A DNA stretch of 64,000 nt from Candidatus Desulfarcum epimagneticum (GCA_900659855.1 CAACVI010000001.1:49179-113178), one strand, 5' to 3'; positions 15,780 to 25,832 are shown, numbered from the stretch's first letter. Numbers and translations are program-made. The notes: generated by a model not told the origin, from the sequence alone.

Positions 15780-16616
15780 TTATGTCACAGCTACGATGGC
15801 GATTTCGTCCGAATCCGGGGTCAGGGGTTTGCCGGCGACATCTGAATACAACGCGTCGACTCTGAAACCGTTTTCTTCAAATTCTTTTTTCAGTGAATCT
15901 TCGCTGAAATATTGGAGCCAGTTGTAAACCACGCGTTTCCGGTTTGCCTCGATCAGGGTGTATTTATCCAGAGCCACTTTCTCGTTTTCGTATTTGAACG
16001 TGTTGACAAAGCCGTAATAATCGTCAGGCGACCAGAACCCGTTTAACTGATTGAACTCATAAGTCGCGGATTCTTCTCTCCGGTTAAAGCTGTTCAGGGA
16101 ATACACATCGAGCAGGAGGGCGCCTTCCGGTTTCAGCAGTGAGCGGAATTTTGAAAGCATGGTTTTTCTCTGTCCGGGGCTCAGCGCGCAGAAATCACAC
16201 ATGATCATGATGATGAGATCGAAACGGTCCGTTGTGTCGAAATCAAGATAGTTCATCCGCGCATAACGGATTTCAAGGTTTTTCCGGTCAGCCGTCTGTT
16301 TTGCGTAACGGATTGAATTTTCTGAGAAGTCTATGCCGGTGACTTTGGCCCCCCGTTCCGCCAGTCTTTCCGCGTAAAGACCCGGCCCGCAGCCGAAGTC
16401 CGCGATTTCGGCGCCTTCACTCAACTGGAATCGGGAGGCCATCCACCGCGCGGAAGAGTCGATGAAATTTTTGTTCCGGGACGACATATCCACGGATTCG
16501 TTCAGGTGATATTCGAGCATCCGCTTTGATGTGTGCGGGTCTGTCCACAGATCATCCGCTGTGTAACATTCAAAAGGCGCGGGGCGGGAATTGATTTCTT
16601 TGAGTTCCTTAAACAT
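15780..16616 (-). CDS. Class I SAM-dependent methyltransferase, substrate unknown
   Basis: A 278-residue methyltransferase with a Rossmann core. Motif I is ADFGCGPGLYAERLAERG (about residues 73-90), motif II VTGIDFSENSIRYA, and the post-I acidic loop FDLIIMIMCDFCALS. The C-terminal part is variable, so no substrate can be named. The start is the ATG at 16616, with AGGA upstream; a longer TTG-initiated frame has no better support. It sits in the AT-richer patch after tRNA-Leu, next to the DUF4160/DUF2442 pair, which suggests acquired DNA. It is separate from the RNase gene upstream on the same strand. Confidence 0.8.
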   Translation of the reverse strand: MFKELKEINSRPAPFECYTADDLWTDPHTSKRMLEYHLNESVDMSSRNKNFIDSSARWMASRFQLSEGAEIADFGCGPGLYAERLAERGAKVTGIDFSENSIRYAKQTADRKNLEIRYARMNYLDFDTTDRFDLIIMIMCDFCALSPGQRKTMLSKFRSLLKPEGALLLDVYSLNSFNRREESATYEFNQLNGFWSPDDYYGFVNTFKYENEKVALDKYTLIEANRKRVVYNWLQYFSEDSLKKEFEENGFRVDALYSDVAGKPLTPDSDEIAIVAVT

Positions 16617-16676
16617 AATGAATCCTGTCCTGTCGGCCGGAGGCAAATTTTTATGACTATTCAAACCCCGCCATCA

Positions 16677-18647
16677 TCAGCTCATATAAGCCGAAAACGT
16701 GTCGTTGGAGGCGCTGGCGCGCTGGACGGTCACCCGGATCATATCCTGGGGTTTTAAGGACACGCCCCCGTACGAGGGGATGGCGCATTCCATCATGTAT
16801 TCGGGCAAAAGGACCTGGTATTTGTCGCGCCTTTTGTGCAGAACCAGCGCCTCCAGCTTTTCCCCGGTCTTTTTTTCCAGGCGCTTCAAAAGCCAGTATC
16901 GCTTCCGTTTAAACTGGAGCGTGGACACCTGGCTCATGGGGATTTCCAGCATGTGGATGAGGGTTTGGATTTCTTTTTCCGAATAGGGCGCCTCCAGGCC
17001 GAAGACGGAGCGGATTTGCCTTTGGGTGGCCAGGTCATAGTATTTTCGGATGGGCGAGGTGGCGGTGACATAGGCGTCCAGGCCCAGGCCGGAATGGCGC
17101 GAGGGCTTTTCGCTTAAGGAAAAGCGGGAGAGCCGCTTTCGCTGCATCCAGTTTTTAAAAAGGCTTTCGTCCTCCCCCTGGTAGAGCCGCTCTTTGGGGC
17201 CGGGCTGGGACCGGAACACGGCGGGGAGGTCGTGGTCTTTGAGGAATCCGGCCATGAGCCGGTTGGCCATGATCATGATTTCAGACACGAGCATCCGCGA
17301 TGGGCTTTCCCGGTCCTCCCGGATGATTTCAATTTCATCGCCGGGAAGAAGACGGACATAAAGGTCCGGCAGGTTGATCTGGACCGCGCCGTCGGCCAGG
17401 CGTTTTTCCCGGAAGGTTTTGGCGATCTCCCACATTTGGGCTGTCTCCGGCCGGACGCCTTCGTCCGCCTGGTCGTAGGTGAGCTGATGTCTCACCGCCA
17501 CCACGCTGGGGAAAATCTCATGGCCGATGATCTCATGGGATCTGTTGAGGGTGGCCATGATGGTGATGGCCGGGCGGGGGAGGTCTTTTTTGAGGCTGCA
17601 CACGTTTTCCGAAAGGGTTTTGGGGAGCATGGAGATGGTCTGGTCCGGCATGTAGATGGAGCTGCCCCGGGACAGCGCCTCTGTGTCGATGGCGTCGCCT
17701 TTTTGGATGAAATGCCCGACATCGGAGATGTGAACGCCCAGGCGAATATGGTCCCCGGTTTTTTCCAGGCTCAGCGCGTCGTCAAAGTCCCGGGTGGTGT
17801 CGCCGTCAATGGTCATGACGGACAGCCCGGTCAGGTCCTGCCTGCCGGCGTTTGAAAAGGCCCCGGCCTTGGCGGTCCGGGAGGCGAGCGCGTCGGTTTC
17901 CGGAGGGAATGAGTCCGAGACGCCGAATCGATGCGTGTCCAGGTTTTCATTTTTGTCCCAGACGCCTGTTTTCACCAGGATGTCAAACACGCGGGTTTCA
18001 TTTTTCAGCCCGGTTTTTTTCATGATGGCGGCCACATCGGCGGCGCGGTCGCTTTCTTTGCCGAACAGGCAAAAGGATTTGAGCGCCTCGGCCAGACGTT
18101 CGGGGAGGCCGTCGGCGGGGGTTTGCCCGTTTTGGATGTCCCGGAGCCGCCGGGCGCTTTCATCAATGAATTTTTCCCGCCGGGCGGCCTTTTCCTCTTC
18201 CGAGGCCCGGCGCCGGATCTCCTCTTTGGAATAGGGCAAAAAGCGGTGGGCGTTGAATTTAAAATGGCGCCGTTCAGAAAAAAAGGCCCGGACGACGGCG
18301 GACTCATGGTCCGGGGAGGGATGGTCCGGAAAACACAGGCCGGTCATGGTTTTAAGATCGACCCATTCCCCTTCTTCGTTTAATACCTCCCACAATTCCG
18401 GGATGTTGATTGTCTCGGCCAGGGCGTTTCGTTTTGCGGCGATCTCTTTGAGCGCGGCCGCGGTTTTGTCCCTTCCGGAAAGGGGATCGGGGACGGCGCC
18501 GCCGATGTGGGACAGGCGGCCCATGGAGATTTTGATTTCCCGATTTCCCTCGGTGAGCGCCTTGACCCGTTTGTCTTTGGCCTTAAGGACCGCCGCGCAT
18601 GTGATTTTTTGTTTGTCGATAAATTCGAACGTGTCTCCGGGTTTCAT
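16677..18647 (-). CDS. RNase II/R family 3'-5' exoribonuclease
   Basis: Hydrolytic exoribonuclease of the RNB family. The 656 residues contain the catalytic RNB domain (about 265-575) with TIDGDTTRDFDDALSLE, whose aspartates bind the magnesium ions. HISDVGHFIQKGDAIDTEA and PDQTISMLPKTLSENVCSL follow. The N-terminal part (about 1-250) is not a clear pair of cold-shock domains, and only a short S1-like tail follows the core (MIRVTVQRASASND). It is shorter than RNase R (about 800) and nearer RNase II in size, so I leave the symbol blank. Confidence 0.88.
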   Translation of the reverse strand: MKPGDTFEFIDKQKITCAAVLKAKDKRVKALTEGNREIKISMGRLSHIGGAVPDPLSGRDKTAAALKEIAAKRNALAETINIPELWEVLNEEGEWVDLKTMTGLCFPDHPSPDHESAVVRAFFSERRHFKFNAHRFLPYSKEEIRRRASEEEKAARREKFIDESARRLRDIQNGQTPADGLPERLAEALKSFCLFGKESDRAADVAAIMKKTGLKNETRVFDILVKTGVWDKNENLDTHRFGVSDSFPPETDALASRTAKAGAFSNAGRQDLTGLSVMTIDGDTTRDFDDALSLEKTGDHIRLGVHISDVGHFIQKGDAIDTEALSRGSSIYMPDQTISMLPKTLSENVCSLKKDLPRPAITIMATLNRSHEIIGHEIFPSVVAVRHQLTYDQADEGVRPETAQMWEIAKTFREKRLADGAVQINLPDLYVRLLPGDEIEIIREDRESPSRMLVSEIMIMANRLMAGFLKDHDLPAVFRSQPGPKERLYQGEDESLFKNWMQRKRLSRFSLSEKPSRHSGLGLDAYVTATSPIRKYYDLATQRQIRSVFGLEAPYSEKEIQTLIHMLEIPMSQVSTLQFKRKRYWLLKRLEKKTGEKLEALVLHKRRDKYQVLLPEYMMECAIPSYGGVSLKPQDMIRVTVQRASASNDTFSAYMS

Positions 18648-18715
18648 AACTTTTTCAAATATCAGCCGCCGGAGTTAAAGTCAACGCCGGTGTGGGCGAT
18701 ATTAAAATATATATC

Positions 18716-18744
18716 TTGCAAAAAGCCGGGAAATATCTTATAGA
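18716..18744 (+). promoter_or_regulatory. Sigma70-type promoter for fhs
   Basis: TTGCAA, a 17-base spacer, then TATAGA. The predicted start is about 105 bases before the fhs ATG. The leader has a weak GC hairpin (GCGGCG/CGCCGT) around 18780-18810. I do not recognise a known riboswitch in it. Confidence 0.55.
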
Positions 18745-18856
18745 ATTAAAATTTTTTATCGTTTGAAAAAATGCTGGAAAGCGGCGGATCGGATTTTGGG
18801 AGACGCCGTCATGGTTTTTCATATTAATCAATCATAAGGACAGGAGGGCTAAACAA

Positions 18857-20620
18857 ATGGCTTTTAATGCGGTTGACATGGCTGACTGGCAGATTTCGGA
18901 AGAGGCCGAAAAGAACATGCCGATGCCGGACGAGTGGCGGGAAAAGCTCCAGCTGGAGAAGGATGAGATGCTTCCCATGGGAAGGCTGGCGAAGCTCGAT
19001 TTCTTAAAGATCATGGATCGCCTCCAGAACAAGCCGGACGGGAAATACATTGAAGTCACGGCGATCACCCCGACTCCTTTGGGAGAGGGCAAAAGCACCA
19101 CTTCCTGCGGCCTTATGGAGGGTCTGGGCAAACGCGGGAAAAATGTGGGCGGCGCCTTGAGGCAGCCTTCGGGCGGCCCGACCATGAATGTGAAGGGAAC
19201 CGCCGCCGGCGGAGGAAATTCCCTGCTGATTCCCATGACCGAGTTTTCCCTGGGGCTCACCGGCGATATCAATGATATCATGAACGCCCACAACCTGGCC
19301 ATGGTGGCCATGACCTCCCGTATGCAGCATGAGCGCAACTACAACGACGAGCAGCTGGCCAGACTCACCGGCATGCGTCGTCTGGACATGGATCCCACAA
19401 AGGTCGAGCTGGGCTGGATCATGGACTTTTGCGCCCAGTCTCTCCGGAACATCATCATCGGCATCGGCGGACGCTACGACGGCTACACCATGCAGTCCAA
19501 ATTCGGAATCGCCGTGGGAAGCGAGTGCATGGCCATTCTGGCGGTGATCAAAGACCTGGCGGATCTGAGAAAACGCCTGGACGAGATCACGGTGGCCTTT
19601 GACAAGAGCGGAAAACCCGTCACCACCGGCGACCTGGAAGTGGGCGGCGCCATGACGGCCTTTATGCGCAACACCATCAACCCCACCCTGATGTGCACGG
19701 CGGAATACAACCCCTGTATGGTTCACGCCGGGCCTTTCGCGAATATCGCCGTGGGCCAGTCCTCCATCATCGCGGACCGCATCGGGCTCAAACTTTTTGA
19801 TTACCATGTCACGGAAAGCGGGTTCGCGGCCGATATCGGCTTTGAAAAATTCTGGAATGTCAAGTGCCGTTTCAGCGGTTTGAAACCCCACGTTTCCGTT
19901 CTCACCACCACCATTCGCGCCCTTAAAATGCACGGCGGAGGACCCAAGGTTGTGGCCGGCATCGCCATGCCCGAGGAGTACACCAAGGAGAACCTGGAGC
20001 TGGTGGAAAAGGGCTGCGAGAACATGGTCCACCACATCAAAACCATCCGGAAAGCCGGCATCAACCCGGTGGTCTGCGTCAACCGTTTCTACACGGACAC
20101 GGACGCCGAGGTGGCTGTGGTCAAACGCATCGCCGAAGCCGCCGGAGCCCGCTGCGCGGAATCCAAGCACTGGGAGCTGGGCGGCGACGGGGCGCTGGAA
20201 TTCGCCGACGCCGTCATCGACGCCTGTGATGAAGAGAATGATTTCAAATTCCTGTATCCCCTGGAGATGAAACTGCGGGACCGCGTTGAGACCATCGCCA
20301 AAGAGGTTTACGGAGCGGACGGCGTTTCCTGGAGCCCCGAGGCCGAAAACAAGGCCAAGATGCTGGAAAATGATCCCAAGTACGCCGATTTTGCCACCAT
20401 GATGGTGAAATCTCACTTGAGCCTGACCCACGATCCCACACTCAAGGGCGTGCCCAAGGGCTGGACCCTTCCCATCCGGGACGTCCTGATTTACTCGGGC
20501 GCCAAGTTCCTGTGCCCATGCGCGGGAGCCATCAGCCTGATGCCTGGAACCGGCTCGAACCCGGCCTTCAGGCGCATTGATGTGGACACGGACACCGGAA
20601 AGGTCAGCGGCCTGTTCTAA
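18857..20620 (+). CDS. fhs: Formate-tetrahydrofolate ligase
   Basis: ATP-dependent ligation of formate to tetrahydrofolate giving 10-formyl-THF, the first methyl-branch step after formate in the acetyl-CoA (Wood-Ljungdahl) pathway. In sulfate reducers it works in either carbon fixation or acetate oxidation. The P-loop is [20 protein letters not shown] near residue 75. Other family blocks are GAVRQ-like [19 protein letters not shown], the THF-site region [14 protein letters not shown] and C-terminal [18 protein letters not shown]. At 587 residues it is slightly longer than the usual 556-560, with extra residues at the N-terminus. An ideal site (CAGGAGG) precedes the ATG, and a strong terminator follows, so it is transcribed alone. 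Confidence 0.97.
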   Translation: MAFNAVDMADWQISEEAEKNMPMPDEWREKLQLEKDEMLPMGRLAKLDFLKIMDRLQNKPDGKYIEVTAITPTPLGEGKSTTSCGLMEGLGKRGKNVGGALRQPSGGPTMNVKGTAAGGGNSLLIPMTEFSLGLTGDINDIMNAHNLAMVAMTSRMQHERNYNDEQLARLTGMRRLDMDPTKVELGWIMDFCAQSLRNIIIGIGGRYDGYTMQSKFGIAVGSECMAILAVIKDLADLRKRLDEITVAFDKSGKPVTTGDLEVGGAMTAFMRNTINPTLMCTAEYNPCMVHAGPFANIAVGQSSIIADRIGLKLFDYHVTESGFAADIGFEKFWNVKCRFSGLKPHVSVLTTTIRALKMHGGGPKVVAGIAMPEEYTKENLELVEKGCENMVHHIKTIRKAGINPVVCVNRFYTDTDAEVAVVKRIAEAAGARCAESKHWELGGDGALEFADAVIDACDEENDFKFLYPLEMKLRDRVETIAKEVYGADGVSWSPEAENKAKMLENDPKYADFATMMVKSHLSLTHDPTLKGVPKGWTLPIRDVLIYSGAKFLCPCAGAISLMPGTGSNPAFRRIDVDTDTGKVSGLF

Positions 20621-20647
20621 ATCGGTGGTCTGATTCCATCATGTGTT

Positions 20648-20690
20648 AAAAAAAAGCCCGGAGTTGTCATTGACTCCGGGCTTTTTTTTG
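20648..20690 (+). terminator. Intrinsic terminator after fhs
   Basis: A ten-base perfect stem AGCCCGGAGT/ACTCCGGGCT with loop TGTCATTG, flanked by an A-run before and eight T after. It closes the monocistronic fhs transcript. Confidence 0.9.
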
Positions 20691-20700
20691 ACTTTATCTT

Positions 20701-20720
20701 GACGCATCGTAAAAAATCGT
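20701..20720. repeat. Short remnant of dispersed palindromic element, copy H
   Basis: GACGCATCGTAAAAAATCGT matches the outer end of the dispersed palindrome (GGCATCGTAAAAAATC). It lies between the fhs terminator and the radical SAM gene. With only 15-18 matching bases it could be chance. Confidence 0.4.
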
Positions 20721-20748
20721 TTCTCAACAAAGGCGGTGAAAAAGACCC

Positions 20749-22338
20749 ATGCGCGTTCTTCTGATCAACCCCAGCTACCCCATTTCGGAAACCCCCTCTC
20801 CCCCCCTTGGGCCGGCTTTTCTGGCCGCGGCCCTGGAAGAGGCAGGGGTGGAGGTCAAACTACTTGACTTTGTGGTGTTTCCCTATGACAAACCGTCCCT
20901 GGAAGCCGAGCTGGCCGATTTCGCGCCGGACATGGCGGGGCTGACTTCCGTGACCATGAACTTTGAAAACGCCGCCGCTGTTTTGAAGGATATCAAGGCC
21001 ATTGACCCGGACATCAAGACCGTCATGGGCGGACCCCATGTCACGTTTCTTGCCCGCCAGGTTCTTGACGAAAACCCGGCCCTGGATTTTGTGGCGGTCG
21101 GGGAAGGGGAAAAGACCCTTGTGGAGCTGTCTGAGGCCGTGGATTCGGGGCGTATCCCAAGGGATGTGCCCGGGCTTTTTTATCGGGACGGCGCCGGGAT
21201 ACGGGATTCGGGAAAACGGGAATTCGCCGATCTCAATTCCCTGCCCATGCCGGCGCGCCACCTTCTTCCCCTGGGCCGCTACCGGGCGCTGGGCATGCCG
21301 GTGAGCATGACCACCAGCCGGGGCTGCCCCTTTCAATGCATTTTCTGCGCGGGGCGAAAAATGGTGGGGGCGAAATTCCGCCGCCGGGACCCGGTTCGGG
21401 TGGTGGATGAGCTGGAGTATCTGGACTCCCTGGATTTTCACCAGATCAATATCGCCGATGATCTTTTCACGGCCAACAAATCCCACTGCCTGGCCATATG
21501 CCGCGAGATCACGCGCCGAAACCTGGCGCCCAGGTGGACCTCCTTCGCCCGGGTGGACACCGTGTCCCCGGAAATCCTGGACGCCATGAAGTCGGCCGGG
21601 TGCTCGGCGGTGAGCTTCGGGGTGGAATCGGCCAACCGGGACATACTGGCGGCCATTCGAAAAAAAATCTCCATCCCCCAGGTGGAGGCGGCCATTGAGA
21701 TGTGCCGCGAGGCCGGGGTGATTCCCCATGTCTCTTTCGTGCTGGGTCTGCCCGGCGAAACCCCCGGGACTTTGAAAGAAACCCTGGATTTCGGGGAAAA
21801 AATCAAAAAAATGGGGGCTTCCCACGGCTTTCACGTCCTGGCGCCGTTCCCGGGAACCGAGGCGCGCGAGGAGGCCGGCCGCCGCTATGACATTGAGATT
21901 CTCACCAGCGACTGGTCCCGGTACGACGCCAACCGGGCCGTGACCCGCACCCCTTTGGTCGGCCCTGAAACGCTCAATGAGATCATTGTCGAGTGGGAGG
22001 AAAAATTTGACGAGTGGCTGGGCAAAATCAAAAAAAGGCGCGATTCCGGCGAGGCGGACGAAGAGGAGGCCTGGCCCCTGTCCCGGCTGGAGCACACCGT
22101 GGTCATCTATGACATGATGATGAAGCGCGTTTTGGAAAAGAATGGGACGTGGGCCGAAGAAAACGGGGGTTTTTCAGAGAAAACGGCCCTTGAAAAACTT
22201 GAGGAAAGAATCCGGCCCTTCCTGGACGCGGACCCGGATCAGTTGAGACGAACCCTGACGTTTTCCCTGGAGAAAAATTATCTTCGATTTTCCCGGGAAA
22301 ACGGGCGGGTCCGGTGCCGCTGGGTGGATTATTTGTGA
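20749..22338 (+). CDS. B12-binding domain radical SAM protein
   Basis: A 529-residue protein with an N-terminal cobalamin-binding fold (LLINPSYPISETPSPPLGPA at the start; VMGGPHVTFLARQVLDEN near 95) and a radical SAM core. The core's iron-sulfur motif is SRGCPFQCIFCAGRKMV (CxxxCxxC) near residue 190. Typical downstream pieces are DDLFTANK, SVESANRDILAAIRKKI and PHVSFVLGLPGETPGTL. The family (BchE/HpnR-like class B methylases and relatives) acts on many substrates; nothing here identifies one. The C-terminal 90 residues are an acidic/lysine-rich helical extension. It stands alone between two terminators. Confidence 0.9.
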   Translation: MRVLLINPSYPISETPSPPLGPAFLAAALEEAGVEVKLLDFVVFPYDKPSLEAELADFAPDMAGLTSVTMNFENAAAVLKDIKAIDPDIKTVMGGPHVTFLARQVLDENPALDFVAVGEGEKTLVELSEAVDSGRIPRDVPGLFYRDGAGIRDSGKREFADLNSLPMPARHLLPLGRYRALGMPVSMTTSRGCPFQCIFCAGRKMVGAKFRRRDPVRVVDELEYLDSLDFHQINIADDLFTANKSHCLAICREITRRNLAPRWTSFARVDTVSPEILDAMKSAGCSAVSFGVESANRDILAAIRKKISIPQVEAAIEMCREAGVIPHVSFVLGLPGETPGTLKETLDFGEKIKKMGASHGFHVLAPFPGTEAREEAGRRYDIEILTSDWSRYDANRAVTRTPLVGPETLNEIIVEWEEKFDEWLGKIKKRRDSGEADEEEAWPLSRLEHTVVIYDMMMKRVLEKNGTWAEENGGFSEKTALEKLEERIRPFLDADPDQLRRTLTFSLEKNYLRFSRENGRVRCRWVDYL

Positions 22339-22370
22339 GTGGACCAAAAGGAAGGGCAAGGTTTTTAACG

Positions 22371-22408
22371 GGCCGCGTGAAGCGTTGTTTTTTTCACACG
22401 GCCTTTTT
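22371..22408 (+). terminator. Intrinsic terminator after the radical SAM gene
   Basis: The stem GGCCGCGTGAA/TTCACACGGCC has one mismatch and an 11-base loop, followed by TTTTTG. It lies between two converging genes (radical SAM plus strand, hisG minus strand); the T-run serves the plus strand. Confidence 0.75.
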
Positions 22409-22425
22409 GATTGGTTCGCCCGCTC

Positions 22426-23301
22426 TCACACCACCTTGTTCAGGGGATACTCGATGATGCCTTCGGCGCCGGCGTCGAGAAGTTGGGGAATGATGTCGCG
22501 CATGGCGCTGGTTTTCAAAACGGTTTCCACGGAAAACCACTTGGACTGGTACAGGGAGGACACGGTGGGGGCGTTCAGGCTGGGGATGAGCTTCACGATT
22601 TTTTCCAGTTTGTCGTCCGGCACGTTCATTTTGAGCCCCACCAGTTTTTCCCCCAAAAGCGCGCCGCTTAAAAGAAGGCCGATCTGCTCGGCTTTTTTCT
22701 TTTTAAAAGGGTTTTCAAACGACTCGTGGTTCACGATGAGCTGGGTGTTGGTCTCCAGAAGCTGGTGGATGATCCTGAGACCGTGGGCCTTTAAGGTGCT
22801 GCCGGTTTCCGTGACCTCCACGATGGCGTCGGCCAGACCGGACACCACCTTGGCCTCTGTCGCGCCCCAGGAAAATTCCACTTCCACTTCTATGTTTTTG
22901 GCGCTGAAATATTTTTTGGTGAATTCCACCAGCTCGGTGGCGATCTTCTTGCCGTTTAAGTCCTCCAGTTTCCGGATATCGGAATCAAAGGGAACCGCCA
23001 GAATCCACTTGGCCGGGCCGGAGCTGATTTTTGAGTAGATCAGATCGGCGAGCACACGGACATTGGAATTGTTTTCGGCGATCCAGTCCTTTCCGGTGAG
23101 GCCGGCGTCCAATGTGCCGTTTTCCACATACCGGGGCATTTCCTGGGCCCGGCAAATGGCGCACTGGATTTCCGAATCGTTGATGCTGGGGAAATAGCTT
23201 CTGCCGTTGACATCAATGTTCCATCCGGAGCGTTTAAAAAGGGCGATGGTGGCGTTTTGCAGACTGCCCTTGGGGATGCCCAGTTTTAATTTTTCTTTCA
23301 T
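22426..23301 (-). CDS. hisG: ATP phosphoribosyltransferase, long form
   Basis: First enzyme of histidine biosynthesis, joining ATP and PRPP. The 291 residues are the long form: catalytic domains 1 and 2 ([20 protein letters not shown] at the start; [14 protein letters not shown] near residue 68; [18 protein letters not shown] near 145) plus a C-terminal regulatory domain (about residues 215-291) that binds histidine. A long-form enzyme does not need HisZ. It overlaps hisI by four bases. The two his genes form a split-off pair away from any other his gene in view. Confidence 0.95.
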   Translation of the reverse strand: MKEKLKLGIPKGSLQNATIALFKRSGWNIDVNGRSYFPSINDSEIQCAICRAQEMPRYVENGTLDAGLTGKDWIAENNSNVRVLADLIYSKISSGPAKWILAVPFDSDIRKLEDLNGKKIATELVEFTKKYFSAKNIEVEVEFSWGATEAKVVSGLADAIVEVTETGSTLKAHGLRIIHQLLETNTQLIVNHESFENPFKKKKAEQIGLLLSGALLGEKLVGLKMNVPDDKLEKIVKLIPSLNAPTVSSLYQSKWFSVETVLKTSAMRDIIPQLLDAGAEGIIEYPLNKVV

Positions 23302-23681
23302 TTTCCATACACCTCTTCAGGGTTAAACAGTGGTTTTCCTGTGATGGTCACAGAGCCGTCCGGCTCTATTTTTTGATAAAAGCATGACCGCCGCCCGGTG
23401 TGGCAGGCGGCTCCGCCCAACTGATCGACCTTCAGCAGGATGGTGTCATTGTCGCAATCCACTCGAATTTCTTTGACGATCTGGAGGTTTCCCGAGGTTT
23501 TGCCCTTGGTCCACAGTTCCTGGCGGCTTCTGCTGAAATAGGTGGCCCGGCCGGTTTTAAGCGTCTCGGCCCATGAGGCCTCGCTCATGTAGGCCAGCAT
23601 CAGGACATCCCCGGACTCATGGTCCTGGGCGATGGCCGGAATCAGGCCCCCTGTTTTTTTGAAATCGAGCTGGATCATCAT
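23298..23681 (-). CDS. hisI: Phosphoribosyl-AMP cyclohydrolase
   Basis: Opens the purine ring of PR-AMP in the third step of histidine synthesis. The 127 residues contain the diagnostic [20 protein letters not shown] followed by [10 protein letters not shown], with zinc- and magnesium-binding residues (DCDND; Cys and His). It is the stand-alone cyclohydrolase, not fused to the HisE pyrophosphatase. The ATG at 23681 overlaps nothing upstream, and a second ATG follows directly. It is cotranscribed with hisG. Confidence 0.95.
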   Translation of the reverse strand: MMIQLDFKKTGGLIPAIAQDHESGDVLMLAYMSEASWAETLKTGRATYFSRSRQELWTKGKTSGNLQIVKEIRVDCDNDTILLKVDQLGGAACHTGRRSCFYQKIEPDGSVTITGKPLFNPEEVYGK

Positions 23682-23709
23682 CTCTCTCTTTTTTTTAAGC
23701 GGCTGGACT

Positions 23710-23742
23710 AAAAAAGGGGCGCATCCTTGACGGATGCGCCCC
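23710..23742 (-). terminator. Intrinsic terminator closing the dsr operon
   Basis: On the minus strand, an 11-base perfect stem GGGGCGCATCC/GGATGCGCCCC (loop GTCAA) is followed by six T. It lies 40 bases after the dsrP stop and before hisI, separating the two minus-strand transcripts. Confidence 0.92.
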
Positions 23743-23781
23743 TGGAATCATGCGAAAAAAAGCGCGGGATATCAAAAACCG

Positions 23782-24939
23782 TTACGCGGCCACTTCTTCC
23801 TTGACCGTCACCGCGATTTTGTAAAGGATCGTCAGCACCAGCGCGCCCACTCCGTAAACCCCCAGGGTGACCATGATTTCGGGAAAGGAAGGGGCGTATT
23901 CATGGACATGGTGCAGCGGGGAGGGGACAAACCCGCCCGAGATCATTCCCAGTCCCTTGTCGATCCATGTGCCGATGAACAGGATCACGCATGTGAAGGC
24001 CAGCACACTTTCGTTCCGGCGGGTGGCCGGGATGACGAGCAGAATAATGGAGACGCCCATCAGCGCCACGGAAGTCCACATCCAGGGAACCAACGAGCCG
24101 TGGCCGTGGAGCCCGGCGTACAGGTATTTGAGATGGTCCATGTGCTCGGGAATGTTGCTGTAAAAGGCCACGAACACCTCGCACAGAAGGAAAAAGACGT
24201 TCAGGCAGATGGCGTAGGTCACGATTTTGGCCAGGGACTGAATCTGCTGTTTGCCTGGATCAAAATTTGTGGTTTTGCGAATAAACAGGCACAGAAGGAT
24301 CAAAAGCGCCGGTCCTGCGGCGAAGGCCGAGGCCAGGAATCGCGGGGCCAGGATGGCGGTGAGCCAGAATCCCCGTCCCGGCAGACCGCAGTACAGAAAG
24401 GCGGTGACGGTGTGGATACTGACGGCCCATGGAATTGATAAATATATCAAAGGTTTGAGCCAACTCTGGTAGTGAATCCCGTTGCGCTCCGACTCCAGAA
24501 CGTTCCATCCGATGATCAGGTTCAGGAACAGGTAGCCGTTTAAGACGATGGTGTCCCAGAAAAGGACGGAGTTGGGAGTGGGATGCAGGATCACATTTAA
24601 AATCCGCATGGGTTGGCCCAGGTCCACAAAAATGAAAAGCACACACATGGTCACAGCGGCGATGGCCAGAAATTCTCCCAGGATGACCACTTTTCCAAAC
24701 GCTTTGTAATCATGCAGGTAATACGGCAGGACGACCATCACGCCTCCCGCCGCCACGCCGACCAGGAAGGTGAAATTGGCGATGTAAAATCCCCATGACA
24801 CATCCCGGCTCATGCCGGTGATTCCCAGTCCGAATTCAAGCTGCCAGATATAGAAAGCAAGTCCCGCGCCGATAAGGCCCAGCAAAAAAATCATCCATAT
24901 CCAATATGTCCTGCTTCCCCGCAAGGCTAATTCAAGCAT
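23782..24939 (-). CDS. dsrP: DsrMKJOP complex integral membrane subunit DsrP (NrfD-like)
   Basis: Quinone-interacting integral membrane subunit of the sulfite-reduction-associated electron transfer complex. 385 residues with about ten transmembrane helices of the NrfD/PsrC type (LIGAGLAFYIWQLEFGLGIT near the start; VAAGGVMVVLPYYLHDYKAF near 75). It is thought to exchange electrons between menaquinone and the periplasmic DsrO/DsrJ subunits. The ATG at 24939 follows a GAGG; the upstream GTG is less likely. There is a 101-base gap to dsrO, and the terminator follows. Confidence 0.93.
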   Translation of the reverse strand: MLELALRGSRTYWIWMIFLLGLIGAGLAFYIWQLEFGLGITGMSRDVSWGFYIANFTFLVGVAAGGVMVVLPYYLHDYKAFGKVVILGEFLAIAAVTMCVLFIFVDLGQPMRILNVILHPTPNSVLFWDTIVLNGYLFLNLIIGWNVLESERNGIHYQSWLKPLIYLSIPWAVSIHTVTAFLYCGLPGRGFWLTAILAPRFLASAFAAGPALLILLCLFIRKTTNFDPGKQQIQSLAKIVTYAICLNVFFLLCEVFVAFYSNIPEHMDHLKYLYAGLHGHGSLVPWMWTSVALMGVSIILLVIPATRRNESVLAFTCVILFIGTWIDKGLGMISGGFVPSPLHHVHEYAPSFPEIMVTLGVYGVGALVLTILYKIAVTVKEEVAA

Positions 24940-25040
24940 AACCACCTCTTTGATCGCCGGCCATGGGTTTTGCGGCGCAAACCCCGTCAGAGGCCGACGG
25001 CTTTTTAGTAAAAATCACTTAAATAAAATGACACAATTCG

Positions 25041-25832
25041 CTACACAATATAGTACACTGCCGGCTCGGTGCCCAGGCCCTGTTTTCTCCGGATGGTGTA
25101 ATGGCTTCTCAAAAGCTCCCGGACGTCGGATTCGGGGTCATCCAGGTCGCCGAAGGCCAGGGCGCCGTTGGAGGCGTCCACGCAGGCGGGCATTTTTCCC
25201 ACCGCCAGGCGCTCGGCGCAGAAATTGCATTTTTCAACCACGCCCTTCATGCGGGTGGGAAACTTTTTGTTGTAATGCTCCTCGCTGACGAACGGCCGGG
25301 GGTCCCTGAAATTGAAGCTCCTGGAACCGTAGGGGCACGCCGCCATGCAGAAGCGGCATCCGATGCAGCGGTGAAAGTCCATGAGCACAATCCCATCCTC
25401 CCGCCGGAAGGTGGCCCCGGTGGGGCAGGCCCGAACGCAGGGGGGATTGTCGCAGTGGTTGCAAAGGACCGGGAAAGGAAGATGGGCGATTCGATCATTG
25501 ACAAACTCGCCGTGCTTCCCGGGAAAGGCGTGCTTGTACTCTTCTCCCCATATCCATTTGATCTCGTGGTTTTTGTTTTCTATTTTTGGAATATTGTGAA
25601 TTTTGTCGCATGCCTCGATGATCGGCTCGATATCGTCGGAAGATTCAAACTTCCGGGTGTCGATGACCATGGCCCATCGTTTGGCGGACAGGGCGTTTTG
25701 CCCCTTTTGAAGCGTGAACGGGGCTTTCTGGCCCCCGCCGCCCGCCGCAAAGGCGTTCCAGACCGGAGTGGCTCCCATGCCCAGGGCGGAAATTCCGGCT
25801 ATCTTCAAAAAGTGTCTTCTGAGGCTATCCAT
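25041..25832 (-). CDS. dsrO: DsrMKJOP complex periplasmic iron-sulfur subunit DsrO
   Basis: Periplasmic ferredoxin-like subunit with several [4Fe-4S] clusters. Start at the ATG at 25832, which overlaps the dsrJ stop (TGATG). This gives 263 residues and a twin-arginine signal, SLRRHFLKIAGISALG, so the protein folds in the cytoplasm before export. Cysteine motifs are CNHCDNPPCVRACP, CIGCRFCMAACPYG and CNFCAERLAVGKMPAC. Its upstream extended frame lacks these merits. It links DsrJ haems to DsrP in current models. Confidence 0.95.
   Translation of the reverse strand: MDSLRRHFLKIAGISALGMGATPVWNAFAAGGGGQKAPFTLQKGQNALSAKRWAMVIDTRKFESSDDIEPIIEACDKIHNIPKIENKNHEIKWIWGEEYKHAFPGKHGEFVNDRIAHLPFPVLCNHCDNPPCVRACPTGATFRREDGIVLMDFHRCIGCRFCMAACPYGSRSFNFRDPRPFVSEEHYNKKFPTRMKGVVEKCNFCAERLAVGKMPACVDASNGALAFGDLDDPESDVRELLRSHYTIRRKQGLGTEPAVYYIV

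Noticed and set aside
19004..20431. A long open frame on the minus strand (about 475 codons) across fhs.
   Set aside because: It is antisense to a certain gene, with no signal or family match. Long antisense frames are expected in GC-rich genes.
20860..22095. A minus-strand frame of about 411 codons across the radical SAM gene.
   Set aside because: Antisense to a gene whose frame has a clear [4Fe-4S] motif and ribosome start.
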